Origin: Betaproteobacteria bacterium
GTDB lineage: Bacteria; Pseudomonadota; Gammaproteobacteria; Burkholderiales; SG8-41
Length of the DNA stretch: 14,260 nt
Reading direction: 5' to 3'
Assembly (NCBI GenBank): GCA_028292065.1
Contig: JAQGNC010000507.1
Span: forward strand, 1-14,260
This document shows, piece by piece, positions 1 through 6,600 of this stretch (position 1 is the first letter of the stretch; every line of letters begins with the position of its first letter). The position numbers were made by a program, and so were the translations under genes. The notes under the pieces were generated by a model. It saw only the letters and a list, made by a program, of their open reading frames with translations. It ran no database searches and was not told the DNA's origin.

Positions 1-70
1 CGAATAGCGCCGCCTGCAGGAACGCGCAGGCGACGCGCGAGGGGATGAATCGATTGACACGCGGGTTCAT
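1..70 (-). CDS. Partial CDS, N-terminus of a probably exported protein
   Basis: Only the first 23 codons are present; the gene continues off the left edge. The reading starts at the ATG complementary to 68-70 and gives MNPRVNRFIPSRVACAFLQA followed by ALF. This is a basic N-terminus running into a hydrophobic stretch, as in a signal peptide. An AAGGTAA sequence lies about six bases before the ATG and would serve as ribosome binding site, which supports the start. Two Bug/TctC receptors elsewhere in the window start in the same general way, so an exported solute-binding protein is possible, but nothing of the mature protein is visible and I do not assign a family. Confidence 0.5.
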   Translation of the reverse strand, partial: MNPRVNRFIPSRVACAFLQAALF

Positions 71-219
71 GACGTTACCTTGCTGGTGAATGACACGGCC
101 GTCCCTTGCACTGCGGATGTCGAGCGCGCGATGTGCGGCGTCGGACCGACGGACGTGTGTCTCAGGCGAAGGAACGGACCGAGCGGGAGGTTACCGCCCG
201 GCCGCGGCGCAGACCAGCG

Positions 220-606
220 TCAGAATACTTTTTCGACTCGATCGAGGAGATTGACGGTCCGCGGCGGACCGACTATCCACCCGATGACGATGCCGACGAC
301 ATCGGCCGCCATGTCCGCGGCTTCCATCGAGCGATAGCCTGTGAAGTACTGGAGGATCTCGAGCCCCCCGCCCAGCGCCGCCAGTGCGAGCACGACGATC
401 ACCCGCGGCCGGGTGGTATCGTAGATCTGCATGAACCAGAACGTCACCGCCGCGTAGGCCGCGATGTGAGCGTATTTGTCGCCGTGGGCGGCCGGAATCG
501 AGATGGGCGTGCGCGTGAGCGACAGGTAGACGATCGCGGCCACGAACGTCCATCCGAGTGCGAGCCAGAGCGCGGGATGTCGAAGACGGTGCATGCGAAG
601 AATCAT
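220..606 (-). CDS. VanZ-like family membrane protein
   Basis: Small integral membrane protein of 128 residues, named after VanZ of teicoplanin-resistance clusters. Most chromosomal members have no known function, and a resistance role should not be assumed. About four hydrophobic segments are visible: residues 12-30, 45-62, 69-88 and 100-113. The family's conserved polar residues are present: D43-K44..H47..Y51 before the second segment, E83..Q86 at the end of the third, and R92...D98...D102..G105 leading into the fourth. The start is uncertain. ATG at 606 has no clear Shine-Dalgarno sequence, an ATG at 594 would shorten it by four residues, and a TTG at 645 would lengthen it by 13. It is transcribed away from the RidA-family gene, leaving about 105 bases for both promoters. 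Confidence 0.8.
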   Translation of the reverse strand: MILRMHRLRHPALWLALGWTFVAAIVYLSLTRTPISIPAAHGDKYAHIAAYAAVTFWFMQIYDTTRPRVIVVLALAALGGGLEILQYFTGYRSMEAADMAADVVGIVIGWIVGPPRTVNLLDRVEKVF

Positions 607-673
607 TGGGGAGAGGGTGCCGGGACTGCAAAGAGACACCAGCAACGCCGCAAGAGTTCAGGCGGTTGACCGC

Positions 674-679
674 TATACT
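674..679 (+). promoter_or_regulatory. Candidate -10 box (TATACT) for the RidA-family gene
   Basis: TATACT differs from the sigma-70 consensus TATAAT at one base and would start transcription near 686, giving a leader of about 26 bases before the ATG at 712. No good -35 hexamer sits 16-18 bases upstream. A TTGACC at 666-671 is too close to pair with it. Confidence 0.35.
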
Positions 680-711
680 TGCGGCATCGGCAACGTAAAA
701 CAGGAATCGAC

Positions 712-1182
712 ATGGCCTCCAGCATCGACAAACGGCTCGACGAGCTCGGTATCACACTGCCTCCGCCCGGCGCTCCCGGCGGCAATTACGTCCCTTTCGT
801 CGTGGTCGGCGATCTCGCTTTCATGGCGGGCCAGGTCGCGCGCGAAGCGGGGAAGATGAAATACACCGGAAAGCTCGGCAAAGACCTGAGCATCGAAGAC
901 GGCCAGCAGGCGGCGCGGCTGTGCGCGGTGAACCTGCTCGCGCAGCTCAAAGTCGCGTGCGGCGGCGACCTCGACCGCGTCGAGCGCTGCGTGCGCCTCG
1001 GCGGTTTCGTGAACAGCCCTCTCGATTTCTACGATCACCCGAAAGTGGTCAACGGCGCTTCGGACCTGATGGTGGAAGTGTTCGGCGAGCGCGGCCAGCA
1101 CGCGCGCACGGCCGTGGGCGTATCGGCGCTGCCGATGGACTCGGCGGTCGAAGTGGAAGCGGTGTTTCAGCTGAAGCGCTGA
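712..1182 (+). CDS. RidA/YjgF/YER057c/UK114 family protein
   Basis: Soluble protein of 156 residues in the Rid superfamily, whose best-known member RidA hydrolyses reactive enamine/imine intermediates in the cytoplasm. R132 in the ARTAVGV segment and E149 in AVEVEAVF match the arginine and glutamate that bind the substrate carboxylate in RidA, so an active imine deaminase is plausible. It is longer than classical RidA (about 128 residues) and has an N-terminal LGITLPPPGAPGGNY segment typical of the longer YjgF-like subgroup often found beside catabolic genes. The start at 712 is chosen over an in-frame start at 679 because AGGA lies six bases ahead of it and the family begins close to SIDKRLDELGI. 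Its true substrate cannot be inferred. Confidence 0.9.
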   Translation: MASSIDKRLDELGITLPPPGAPGGNYVPFVVVGDLAFMAGQVAREAGKMKYTGKLGKDLSIEDGQQAARLCAVNLLAQLKVACGGDLDRVERCVRLGGFVNSPLDFYDHPKVVNGASDLMVEVFGERGQHARTAVGVSALPMDSAVEVEAVFQLKR

Positions 1183-1185
1183 AGC

Positions 1186-1213
1186 GCAGGAACTGAAAAG
1201 CAGGAACTGAAAA
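1186..1213. repeat. Tandem repeat, 2 x 14 bp
   Basis: GCAGGAACTGAAAA occurs twice head to tail (1186-1199 and 1200-1213), followed by a partial third unit starting GCAGGGA. It begins four bases after the RidA-family stop codon and leads into the left arm of the inverted repeat at 1210-1358. Confidence 0.85.
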
Positions 1214-1358
1214 GCAGGGAGCAGGGACGCAAAGGAAGAAACAAGGACGCAAAGGTGGCAGCGCGCTGCAACGGCGTCCGTGGCATGAACAGCAGCTGTC
1301 GCAAACGCTTCCCCCTTCGCGGCCTTGCCCTTTCCTTCGCGTCCCTGATTCCTGCTTT
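1210..1358. repeat. Imperfect long inverted repeat (GGACGCAAAGG type) between convergent genes
   Basis: The left arm (about 1210-1255) reads AAAGCAGG, then CAGGGACGCAAAGGAA, then CAAGGACGCAAAGG. The right arm (about 1312-1358) is the reverse complement of the same order of motifs: AAAGCAGG, CAGGGACGCGAAGGAA, CAAGG.CGCGAAGG. The roughly 55-base centre is unrelated to the arms. It fills the gap between the convergent RidA-family and SDR genes and could serve as a transcription barrier for both strands. The same motif order recurs at 6396-6522, so it is a dispersed element. Confidence 0.7.
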
Positions 1359-1362
1359 GACC

Positions 1363-2127
1363 CTAGTAAGTTGTGAGGCCGCCGTCGATCAGCAACGTCT
1401 GCCCCGTCACGAAAGCCGAGTCCGCGCCCGCGAGGTAGGACACAGCGGCGGCGACGTCGTCTTCGGTTCCGAACTTCCCCGCCGGCACGCGCCGGAGCAT
1501 CACGTCGCGCGATCCCGGGTTCGCATCGAAGAACGCCGCGCGCGACGGCGTCTCTATCGTTCCCGGCGCCACCGCGTTCACCCTGATGCCGTGCTCGGCC
1601 CACTCGTACGCGAGCATGCGCGTCATGTGGATGATCGCGCCTTTCGATATCCCGTAAGTCGCGCGCTCGGCCAGAGCCACCACGCCGTGCGTCGATGCGA
1701 GGCTCACGATCGCACCTTCGGCCTTACGCGACAACAGGTGCCGCGCGAACTGCTGGCTCATGAAGAACGTGCCGGTGAGGTTCACGTCCATCACGGTCTG
1801 CCATTCGTCGCGCGTGACGTCGATTGCGCGCCGGCGCTGGGTCACGCCTGCGTTGTTGACGAGCACGTCGAGCTCGCCGTAAGCCTCCGCGGCTTGCGCC
1901 ACCGCGCTCTGGACACTCGGCTGCGAGCGGATATCGAGCGCGAGCGCAACCGCGCGCGCCCCCGCCGTCTTGAGCTTCGCTACGATCTCTTCGAGCGGCG
2001 CCTGCGTGAGCTCCGTCACGGCGAGATCGTAGCCGTCGCGAGCGAGCCTCAGCGCGATCGCCGCGCCGAGCCCTTGCGACGCGCCGGTCACGAGCGCGAC
2101 GCGCCGACCCCTGGTCTTCGTATCCAT
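1363..2127 (-). CDS. SDR family NAD(P)-dependent oxidoreductase (FabG-like)
   Basis: Classical short-chain dehydrogenase/reductase of 254 residues, the usual family length; it would reduce a ketone or oxidise an alcohol with NAD(P). Nucleotide-binding TGASQGLG is at residues 14-21, NNAG at 91-94, and the catalytic tetrad N116, S145, Y158, K162 is complete. PGTIETP at 188-194 and the C-terminal FVTGQTLLIDGG segment are also typical. It resembles 3-oxoacyl-ACP reductases by sequence, but so do many catabolic SDRs, and there are no fatty-acid genes nearby. GAGGG lies about six bases before the ATG at 2127, supporting the start. It follows the racemase-superfamily gene on the same strand with a 123-base gap holding a three-hairpin repeat, so cotranscription is plausible but not certain. 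Confidence 0.93.
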   Translation of the reverse strand: MDTKTRGRRVALVTGASQGLGAAIALRLARDGYDLAVTELTQAPLEEIVAKLKTAGARAVALALDIRSQPSVQSAVAQAAEAYGELDVLVNNAGVTQRRRAIDVTRDEWQTVMDVNLTGTFFMSQQFARHLLSRKAEGAIVSLASTHGVVALAERATYGISKGAIIHMTRMLAYEWAEHGIRVNAVAPGTIETPSRAAFFDANPGSRDVMLRRVPAGKFGTEDDVAAAVSYLAGADSAFVTGQTLLIDGGLTTY

Positions 2128-2150
2128 ATTCGCCCTCTGTCATGAAGAGA

Positions 2151-2242
2151 CGTCATCCCGGCGCAGGCCGGTATCGATGTCGACCTTTAACGCTCGAAAA
2201 TCGATTCTGGATCACCTGCGCTCGCGCGTGTCCGGAATGACG
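2151..2242 (-). repeat. Three-hairpin dispersed repeat, copy 1 (full length, 92 bp)
   Basis: On the minus strand the element begins CGTCATTCCGGACACGCG and ends CCGGCCTGCGCCGGGATGACG in the reverse direction of the coordinates. Its ends, CGTCAT and ATGACG, are complementary. Inside are three stem-loops: ATTCCGGA with TCCAGAAT (one mismatch), ATCGAT with ATCGAT, and ATaCCGG with CCGGgAT around the loop CCTGCG. It aligns end to end with the copy at 8501-8590 and with the shorter one at 3159-3226. It sits between the racemase-superfamily gene and the SDR gene, starting nine bases after the former's stop codon, so it is probably transcribed. Confidence 0.8.
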
Positions 2243-2250
2243 GCTGCGGT

Positions 2251-3105
2251 TTAGAACAGTTTCCTGCGCCGTATCTTCTTCGGGTGCGCGCTCGGATACA
2301 CGAGGCCGCTCGCGTTCACCCCGAGATCGACCATCCCTTTGCACAGGGTGATTGCGCAACTATAGCCTTCGAGCACCGGCACTTCCCAGCCGAGCTCGTC
2401 GAGGCGCTTCTGGAGCACCGGCTTCAGCCAGAACAGCGCCGAGCAGCCGAAGGTGATCACGTCGGCGCCGTCCTCCTCGATCGCGGCAACGGCTTCGCGC
2501 AACGCCGCCTCCACCACTTCGGAGGTCTCTCCCCGCTGCGCGCGGTTCTTCGCGAGATGCACCTCGGACTGGCCCATGTTCGGCGGGCGCGGCAGCGGGT
2601 AGTTGATGTTGCGGATCGACGCGCAGCGCTCATTGAAACGATGCTGCACGACGAGGTCGTAGTAATACATGTTGTGGTTCTCGGCGAGGTCGATCACGCT
2701 GAACTTGTTGCCGAGCATCGACGCCACGTGCATCTGCGCGAATCCGCACGCGACGACCGGAATGCCGAATTCGCGTGCGATCTCGCGTGAAGCCGGAAAC
2801 CCGGGCTCGCCGCCGCCCAGCAGCACGATGCCGTTGTATTTTCCACTCTCGCACGCCTCGCGCACGATCGGCAGCCTGCCGGCCGCGACGAGGGTGAACT
2901 CCTCGCGCGTCTCGACCGGCCAGTCGCCGTAGGTCGCGAGCGGACCGCGATGAAGCTCCCACTCGACGTTCTCGAGGAGCGGCTTCACCGTCTCGTAATT
3001 CATCAGCATCGATTCCTTCGGCCCGTCGACGGCGCGGTGCAGATACTGCGACGTCGCCGGCAGGTGGAAGGCCTGGATCAGTAGAAACCGGTACGGTTTG
3101 TCCAT
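2251..3105 (-). CDS. Asp/Glu racemase-superfamily protein, lacking the first catalytic Cys
   Basis: Protein of 284 residues with the two-domain aspartate/glutamate racemase superfamily pattern, closest in layout to hydantoin-racemase-like members. Known members use two cysteines (racemases), or one (arylmalonate decarboxylase) to move a proton next to a carboxyl group. The second-domain cysteine is present as C221 in ITFGCSAL. In the first domain, where racemases carry a Cys just before a DPG-like loop, this protein has LLGGGEPG (residues 95-102) with glycine instead. The first-domain Cys is therefore absent, which argues against a simple two-base racemase. No signal peptide is visible, so it should be cytoplasmic. 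The N-terminus MDKPYRFLLIQAFHLP starts directly in the first strand. It lies divergent to a Bug receptor and upstream of an SDR, suggesting a role with an imported acid. The substrate is unknown. Confidence 0.8.
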   Translation of the reverse strand: MDKPYRFLLIQAFHLPATSQYLHRAVDGPKESMLMNYETVKPLLENVEWELHRGPLATYGDWPVETREEFTLVAAGRLPIVREACESGKYNGIVLLGGGEPGFPASREIAREFGIPVVACGFAQMHVASMLGNKFSVIDLAENHNMYYYDLVVQHRFNERCASIRNINYPLPRPPNMGQSEVHLAKNRAQRGETSEVVEAALREAVAAIEEDGADVITFGCSALFWLKPVLQKRLDELGWEVPVLEGYSCAITLCKGMVDLGVNASGLVYPSAHPKKIRRRKLF

Positions 3106-3158
3106 CTTCGTTCCAAAAAAGCGTAAGAGGAAACACCGGGCCCCGGAGAAGATCTTTC

Positions 3159-3226
3159 GTCATACCGGACGCGCGCCGGCGCGAGTGATCCGGTATCCAT
3201 TTTCAAACAGTTGAAGTCGAAATGGA
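3159..3226 (+). repeat. Three-hairpin dispersed repeat, copy 2 (truncated after second hairpin)
   Basis: Begins CGTCATACCGGACGCGCG and carries two stem-loops: ATACCGGA with TCCGGTAT, and TCCATTT with AAATGGA. It then stops: the bases after 3226 do not match the third hairpin seen in the copies at 2151-2242 and 8501-8590. It lies in the divergent gap between the racemase-superfamily gene and the Bug receptor, about 65 bases before the latter's start codon. Confidence 0.75.
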
Positions 3227-3291
3227 CGAGGCGGTGATTGCGAGCGGCTTGTGCTTTTACTTTACCATTGGCATCAAATGGAGGAGGACTC

Positions 3292-4257
3292 ATGAACAAA
3301 TATTTTGCTGCGTGTGCTGTCGCGTTGGGCGCGGTCACGTGCGGCGCAAGCGCGCAAACAACGTATCCGAATCGCGCCGTTCGCATGGTGGTGCCGTCTT
3401 CGCCAGGCGGCGGCGCCGACATCGTCGCGCGCATCGTCGCGCCCAAGCTCGGGGAACGTCTCGGCCAGCAGGTGATCGTCGACAACCGCGCAGGCGCCGG
3501 CACGATGATCGGCGGTGACGTCGTCGCTAAATCGCCGCCCGACGGATACACCCTGCTCATGGCGATCTCCACGCTCGCGACGAACCCCGCGATCTACCGG
3601 AAAGTCCCTTACAACGCGCTCACCGATTTCGCGCCGGTCACGCTCGCGCTGTCGGCGCCGAACCTGCTCGTGGTGCACCCGTCACTGCCGGTGAAGAACG
3701 TGAAAGAGCTCGTGTGGTTTTCCGAAGCGCGTCCGGGCGAGCTCAACTTCGGCTCGGCGGGCACCGGCACCAATCCGCACCTGTCGATGGAGTATTTTCT
3801 GAGCCTCACCAAGCTGAAGATGGTGCACATTCCGTACAAAGGCTCAGCGCCGGCGATGACCGATCTCCTCGGCGGCCAGGTCGCGGTGATGGCGGCGACC
3901 ATGCTGACGGGCATCCCGCACGTGCGCAGCGGACGGCTGCGCGCGCTCGGCGTCACCAGCGCGCGGCGCACTGCGGTTGCGCCCGACGTGCCGACGATCG
4001 CCGAAAGCGGCGTGCCCGGTTACGAGGCGGTGCAGTGGTACGGCGTGCTCGCGCCGGCGCAGACGCCGAAAGAGATCGTCACCCGGCTTCATCGCGATCT
4101 CGCGGCAATCCTCCACACCGCCGAAACCAAGGCGCGCTTCGCCGCCGACGGCGGTGACCCGGGAGGCAATACGCCGGAGGAGTTCGGCCGCTATATCAGG
4201 ACCGAGACCGAGAAGTGGGCGAAGGTGGTCAAGGCTGCGGGGATCAAGCCGGAGTGA
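3292..4257 (+). CDS. Bug/TctC family tripartite tricarboxylate transporter substrate-binding protein
   Basis: Periplasmic solute receptor of 321 residues, normal for the family. It would bind a small carboxylate or related compound and hand it to a TctA/TctB membrane pair. A signal peptide is visible, with probable cleavage at ASA|QTTYP after residue 21. The mature protein carries the family hallmarks: VPSSPGGGADIVAR (34-47) with the ligand-contacting loop and D43, the VIVDNRAGAG segment, IYRKVPYN...DFAPV, and the IPYKGSAPAMTDLLGGQV segment. The start at 3292 is preferred to an upstream in-frame start because GGAGGAGG stands just ahead of it and it gives a clean signal peptide. No TctA or TctB gene is in the window, so it is an orphan receptor here. 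The ligand cannot be predicted from sequence alone. Confidence 0.95.
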   Translation: MNKYFAACAVALGAVTCGASAQTTYPNRAVRMVVPSSPGGGADIVARIVAPKLGERLGQQVIVDNRAGAGTMIGGDVVAKSPPDGYTLLMAISTLATNPAIYRKVPYNALTDFAPVTLALSAPNLLVVHPSLPVKNVKELVWFSEARPGELNFGSAGTGTNPHLSMEYFLSLTKLKMVHIPYKGSAPAMTDLLGGQVAVMAATMLTGIPHVRSGRLRALGVTSARRTAVAPDVPTIAESGVPGYEAVQWYGVLAPAQTPKEIVTRLHRDLAAILHTAETKARFAADGGDPGGNTPEEFGRYIRTETEKWAKVVKAAGIKPE

Positions 4258-4273
4258 CGTTTTCCAAGTGCTG

Positions 4274-4450
4274 CTCCCCTCTCCCCGACCCTCTCCCCGC
4301 ACGCGGGGCGAGGGAGACCATCGTCGCGGCGCCGCCGGACAATTGATCAATCTGCCTTCCGCTGCGGACGGGCACCTGTACGCGCGGCCGATGCACGAAG
4401 CGCTTGTCTCCCTCTCCCCGCACTTGGGGAGAGGGTCGGGGTGAGGGGAA
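4274..4450. repeat. C/G-tract inverted repeat pair with G-quadruplex potential
   Basis: Fills most of the 291-base gap between the Bug receptor and the LLM oxidoreductase. The left arm (4274-4321) contains CCCTCTCCCCGACCCTCTCC and an inner hairpin CCCCGCACGCGGGG. The right arm (4405-4450) is its reverse complement with changes, ending GGGGAGAGGGTCGGGGTGAG followed by GGG. Four G runs of three or more with loops of 2-3 bases occur on the plus strand at 4426-4448 and on the minus strand at 4276-4298. The roughly 85 bases between the arms show no gene. Nothing marks it as autonomous; it looks like a non-coding dispersed element of the REP or MITE sort. Confidence 0.75.
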
Positions 4451-4518
4451 ACCGATTGTTGACCGAACGGAAAGACACCTGCGCCCCAGCTGGTCTATAT
4501 CCCCCCGGGGCTCGCCCC

Positions 4519-4524
4519 TAGAAT
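4519..4524 (+). promoter_or_regulatory. Candidate -10 box (TAGAAT) for the LLM oxidoreductase operon
   Basis: TAGAAT matches TATAAT at five of six positions and lies 25 bases before the ATG at 4549, leaving room for the GGAG ribosome binding site at about 4538-4541. I see no convincing -35 box at the right distance. Confidence 0.3.
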
Positions 4525-4548
4525 CGCCGTATTCCACTGGAGACACAC

Positions 4549-5538
4549 ATGCGATTCGGCATATTCGGCGGCGGCAAGATCGGCCGCCTGAACCCGCTGG
4601 GCGACAGCCACGGCTACAAGGACTTCATCGAGTACATCAAGGACGCGGACCGCCTCGGATACGAGAGCGTATTCCTGGTCGAGCACCACTTCACCGGTGT
4701 CGGGCAGCTTTCGGCGTCGCTCAACCTGCTGACGTATCTCGCCGCGGTGACGAAGCGCATACGGCTCGGCACCGCGGTGCTCGTCCTGCCGTGGCACAAC
4801 CCGGCGCTGCTCGCGGAGCAGGTCGCGACGCTCGACGTGCTCTCGGGCGGCCGCGTCGACCTCGGCATCGGCCGCGGTTATCGCAAAGCCGAGTTCGAGC
4901 AGTTCTGCATACCGCTCGCCGAAGCGCAGGAGCGCTTCGACGAATGCCTCGAGTTCATGCTCAAGGCATGGACCACCGAAGGCCGCTTCACGCACCAGGG
5001 CAAGCACTGGAGCTACAACGAGATCGTGGTCGAGCCCGAGCCTCTCCAGCAGCCGCACCCGCCGATCTGGATGGCGGGCGGCAGCCCGGAGGCCATCACA
5101 CGGGTGGCGACGAGCAACTTCAACCTGCTGCTCGACCAGGTCGGCTCGATGGCGCTCACGTTCGAGCGCCTGCGCACCTACCTCGACACGCAGGAGAAAC
5201 ACGGCCGTCCGCGGGATGCGAGCCGCGTCGCGGTCGCACGTGCGCTACACGTGGTGCGAAACGATGCGGACCGCAGTAAAGCGCTCGAGCGCCGCGCCGA
5301 GAATCTCAAGAACATCGGCGAGCTCGCGCGCAAACCCGGCTCGACCGAAGCGCTGGTCGACGACGGCGCGCTGATCGGCACGCCCGACGAGATCATCGAG
5401 AAGCTGCAGCGCCTCGCGCAAGGCGGCGTCGAATACGTTCTGCTGACCAACGCGGTGGTCACGCGCGAGTCCCTGCTCGAGTTCTCGCAGGAGATCATGC
5501 CGCACGTGGCATCGGCGCGCGCAATCGCAGTGGCGTAA
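4549..5538 (+). CDS. LLM class flavin-dependent oxidoreductase (bacterial luciferase-like)
   Basis: Protein of 329 residues of the luciferase-like monooxygenase superfamily, TIM-barrel enzymes that typically use reduced FMN and O2, while some use F420. Visible marks are EHHF at 45-48, the barrel core LGTAVLVLPWHNPALLAEQ from residue 73, the segment LDVLSGGRVDLGIGRGY (95-111), and PHPPIWMAGGSPEA (169-182). A late LIGTPDEIIEKLQ stretch is also a family pattern. No flavin reductase partner gene is adjacent. GGAG stands about seven bases before the ATG. The alpha/beta hydrolase gene starts 49 bases after its stop on the same strand, so the two are probably one operon. Type II Baeyer-Villiger monooxygenases belong to this superfamily and make esters that a hydrolase could cleave, but that pairing is inference. 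Confidence 0.93.
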   Translation: MRFGIFGGGKIGRLNPLGDSHGYKDFIEYIKDADRLGYESVFLVEHHFTGVGQLSASLNLLTYLAAVTKRIRLGTAVLVLPWHNPALLAEQVATLDVLSGGRVDLGIGRGYRKAEFEQFCIPLAEAQERFDECLEFMLKAWTTEGRFTHQGKHWSYNEIVVEPEPLQQPHPPIWMAGGSPEAITRVATSNFNLLLDQVGSMALTFERLRTYLDTQEKHGRPRDASRVAVARALHVVRNDADRSKALERRAENLKNIGELARKPGSTEALVDDGALIGTPDEIIEKLQRLAQGGVEYVLLTNAVVTRESLLEFSQEIMPHVASARAIAVA

Positions 5539-5587
5539 CCACAAACGGTTTAACATTCACGGCTCACCGACTACCAGGACAGCACAC

Positions 5588-6385
5588 ATGGAACAGGGCA
5601 CCACGGGAATCAAGGACGGTTTCGCGAAGACTCGCAGCCACGGACGCATCCACTATCGCGAGCTCGGCACCGGCGAGCCGCTGATCCTGATGCACACCAA
5701 CGGCGGCTCTGCGTATCAGCACGATACGGTCGCAGCGCTGCTCGCGAAACGCTTTCGCATGATCTCGTGGACGATGCCCGGCCACGGCGATTCCGATCCG
5801 CTGCCGCGGCACTACAGCATCGAGGATTACGCCGCGGCGCTCGCCGAGATGATGGACGCGCTGCAGTTGAAGACCGCGCACGTGGGCGGCTCGTCGGTCG
5901 GCGGCTCGATCACCGCGGCCTTTGCGAGCCGCTTCGGGGACCGCACCTCGTCCGCGATGCTCATCGAGACCCCGTGCCGCACGTCGGAAGAATGGGGCGC
6001 GCGCTGGGGCCACACCGAAGGCAACTTCGGCTTGCCTACTCAGAACGAAGCGCAGGTGAAGGAGCGCGTCGCGAACGTCGACGCCGCCTTGCTGCAGCGC
6101 TGGAACATCGACCGCAACAAGGCCGGCGGCAAGACGATGGTCGGTGTGATGTGGGCGATCCGCGAGTTCGACGTGAGGGGCGCCGCGGCGAAGATCGAAC
6201 GTCCCGCAGTGATTCTTTACGGCAAGCGCGGCCCGACGATCGTCGACCAGCAGCGCTTCAGGGACGCCGCGCCGAAGCTGCCGATCGGGTATTTCGAGAA
6301 CTCGGGTCATTTCCCGATGTACGACGAGCCCGAGCAGTTCGCGAAAGTGGTGACCGAGTTCTGCCTGCAGAAGGCCGCGGCGTAA
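5588..6385 (+). CDS. Alpha/beta hydrolase family protein
   Basis: Protein of 265 residues with the alpha/beta hydrolase fold and no signal peptide. The nucleophile elbow is GSSVG at 101-105 with S103 as the nucleophile, and the catalytic His is H241 in NSGHFPMYDEPEQF. WTMPGHGDSD at 61-70 is a classic strand-4 motif. Two points are unusual. The usual HG oxyanion motif reads HTNGG at 36-40. The expected acid site after the sixth strand reads YGKRGPTIVD, with no Asp where GxxD is normal, so D220 a few residues on may take over. The substrate is unknown. AGGA lies about nine bases before the ATG. Its position 49 bases behind the LLM oxidoreductase suggests coupled function on an ester or lactone product, though this is inference. 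Confidence 0.9.
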   Translation: MEQGTTGIKDGFAKTRSHGRIHYRELGTGEPLILMHTNGGSAYQHDTVAALLAKRFRMISWTMPGHGDSDPLPRHYSIEDYAAALAEMMDALQLKTAHVGGSSVGGSITAAFASRFGDRTSSAMLIETPCRTSEEWGARWGHTEGNFGLPTQNEAQVKERVANVDAALLQRWNIDRNKAGGKTMVGVMWAIREFDVRGAAAKIERPAVILYGKRGPTIVDQQRFRDAAPKLPIGYFENSGHFPMYDEPEQFAKVVTEFCLQKAAA

Positions 6386-6395
6386 TCCGGCTGAA

Positions 6396-6522
6396 GCAAA
6401 AGCAGGAAAGCTAAGGAACGCCAAGGAAAAAGGCGGACGCGAAGGAGGAACAAACCAAGCATTGAGAATGCGCTACTTTGCGTCCTTGGTTTTTCCTTTG
6501 CGTCCTTCCTTTCCTGCTTTGC
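6396..6522. repeat. Imperfect long inverted repeat (GGACGCAAAGG type), second copy
   Basis: The left arm carries GCAAAAGCAGGAAAG, AAGGAACGCCAAGGAAAAA and CGGACGCGAAGGAGGAA. The right arm, read on the opposite strand, carries GCAAAGCAGGAAAGG, AAGGACGCAAAGGAAAAA and CCAAGGACGCAAAG. A small AGCATT/AATGC stem-loop stands in the centre around 6458-6471. It occupies the gap between the alpha/beta hydrolase stop and the LysR gene and is the same type of element as at 1210-1358. Transcripts crossing it would fold into a long hairpin, so it may attenuate read-through into the LysR gene. Confidence 0.7.
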
Positions 6523-6600
6523 CGCCGGCGCTTTAGCTTCATTGCTCCCGCGGGGACGCCTGAAGCACAATAGCGCCTCCTCAAATTCCCCTCGGCAGCG

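Noticed and set aside
220..606. A glycopeptide-resistance role for the VanZ-like gene.
   Set aside because: No other van genes are present and most VanZ-like proteins in Gram-negative bacteria have no link to resistance.
191..631. A second minus-strand frame overlapping the VanZ-like gene.
   Set aside because: Its translation is Arg/His-rich without hydrophobic segments; the neighbouring frame gives the recognisable protein.
106..669. Plus-strand frame of 187 codons across the VanZ-like gene.
   Set aside because: The minus-strand translation has membrane segments and VanZ-type conserved residues, while the plus-strand one is highly charged and featureless.
666..679. TTGACC plus TATACT as a complete promoter.
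   Set aside because: The two boxes are only two bases apart, far less than the 16-18 bases needed, so only the TATACT is retained as a possible -10 box.
1186..1260. Possible CRISPR-like array because of repeated GCAGG and GGACGCAAAGG units.
   Set aside because: Units are adjacent without spacers of regular length, arms are inverted rather than direct, and no cas gene is present.
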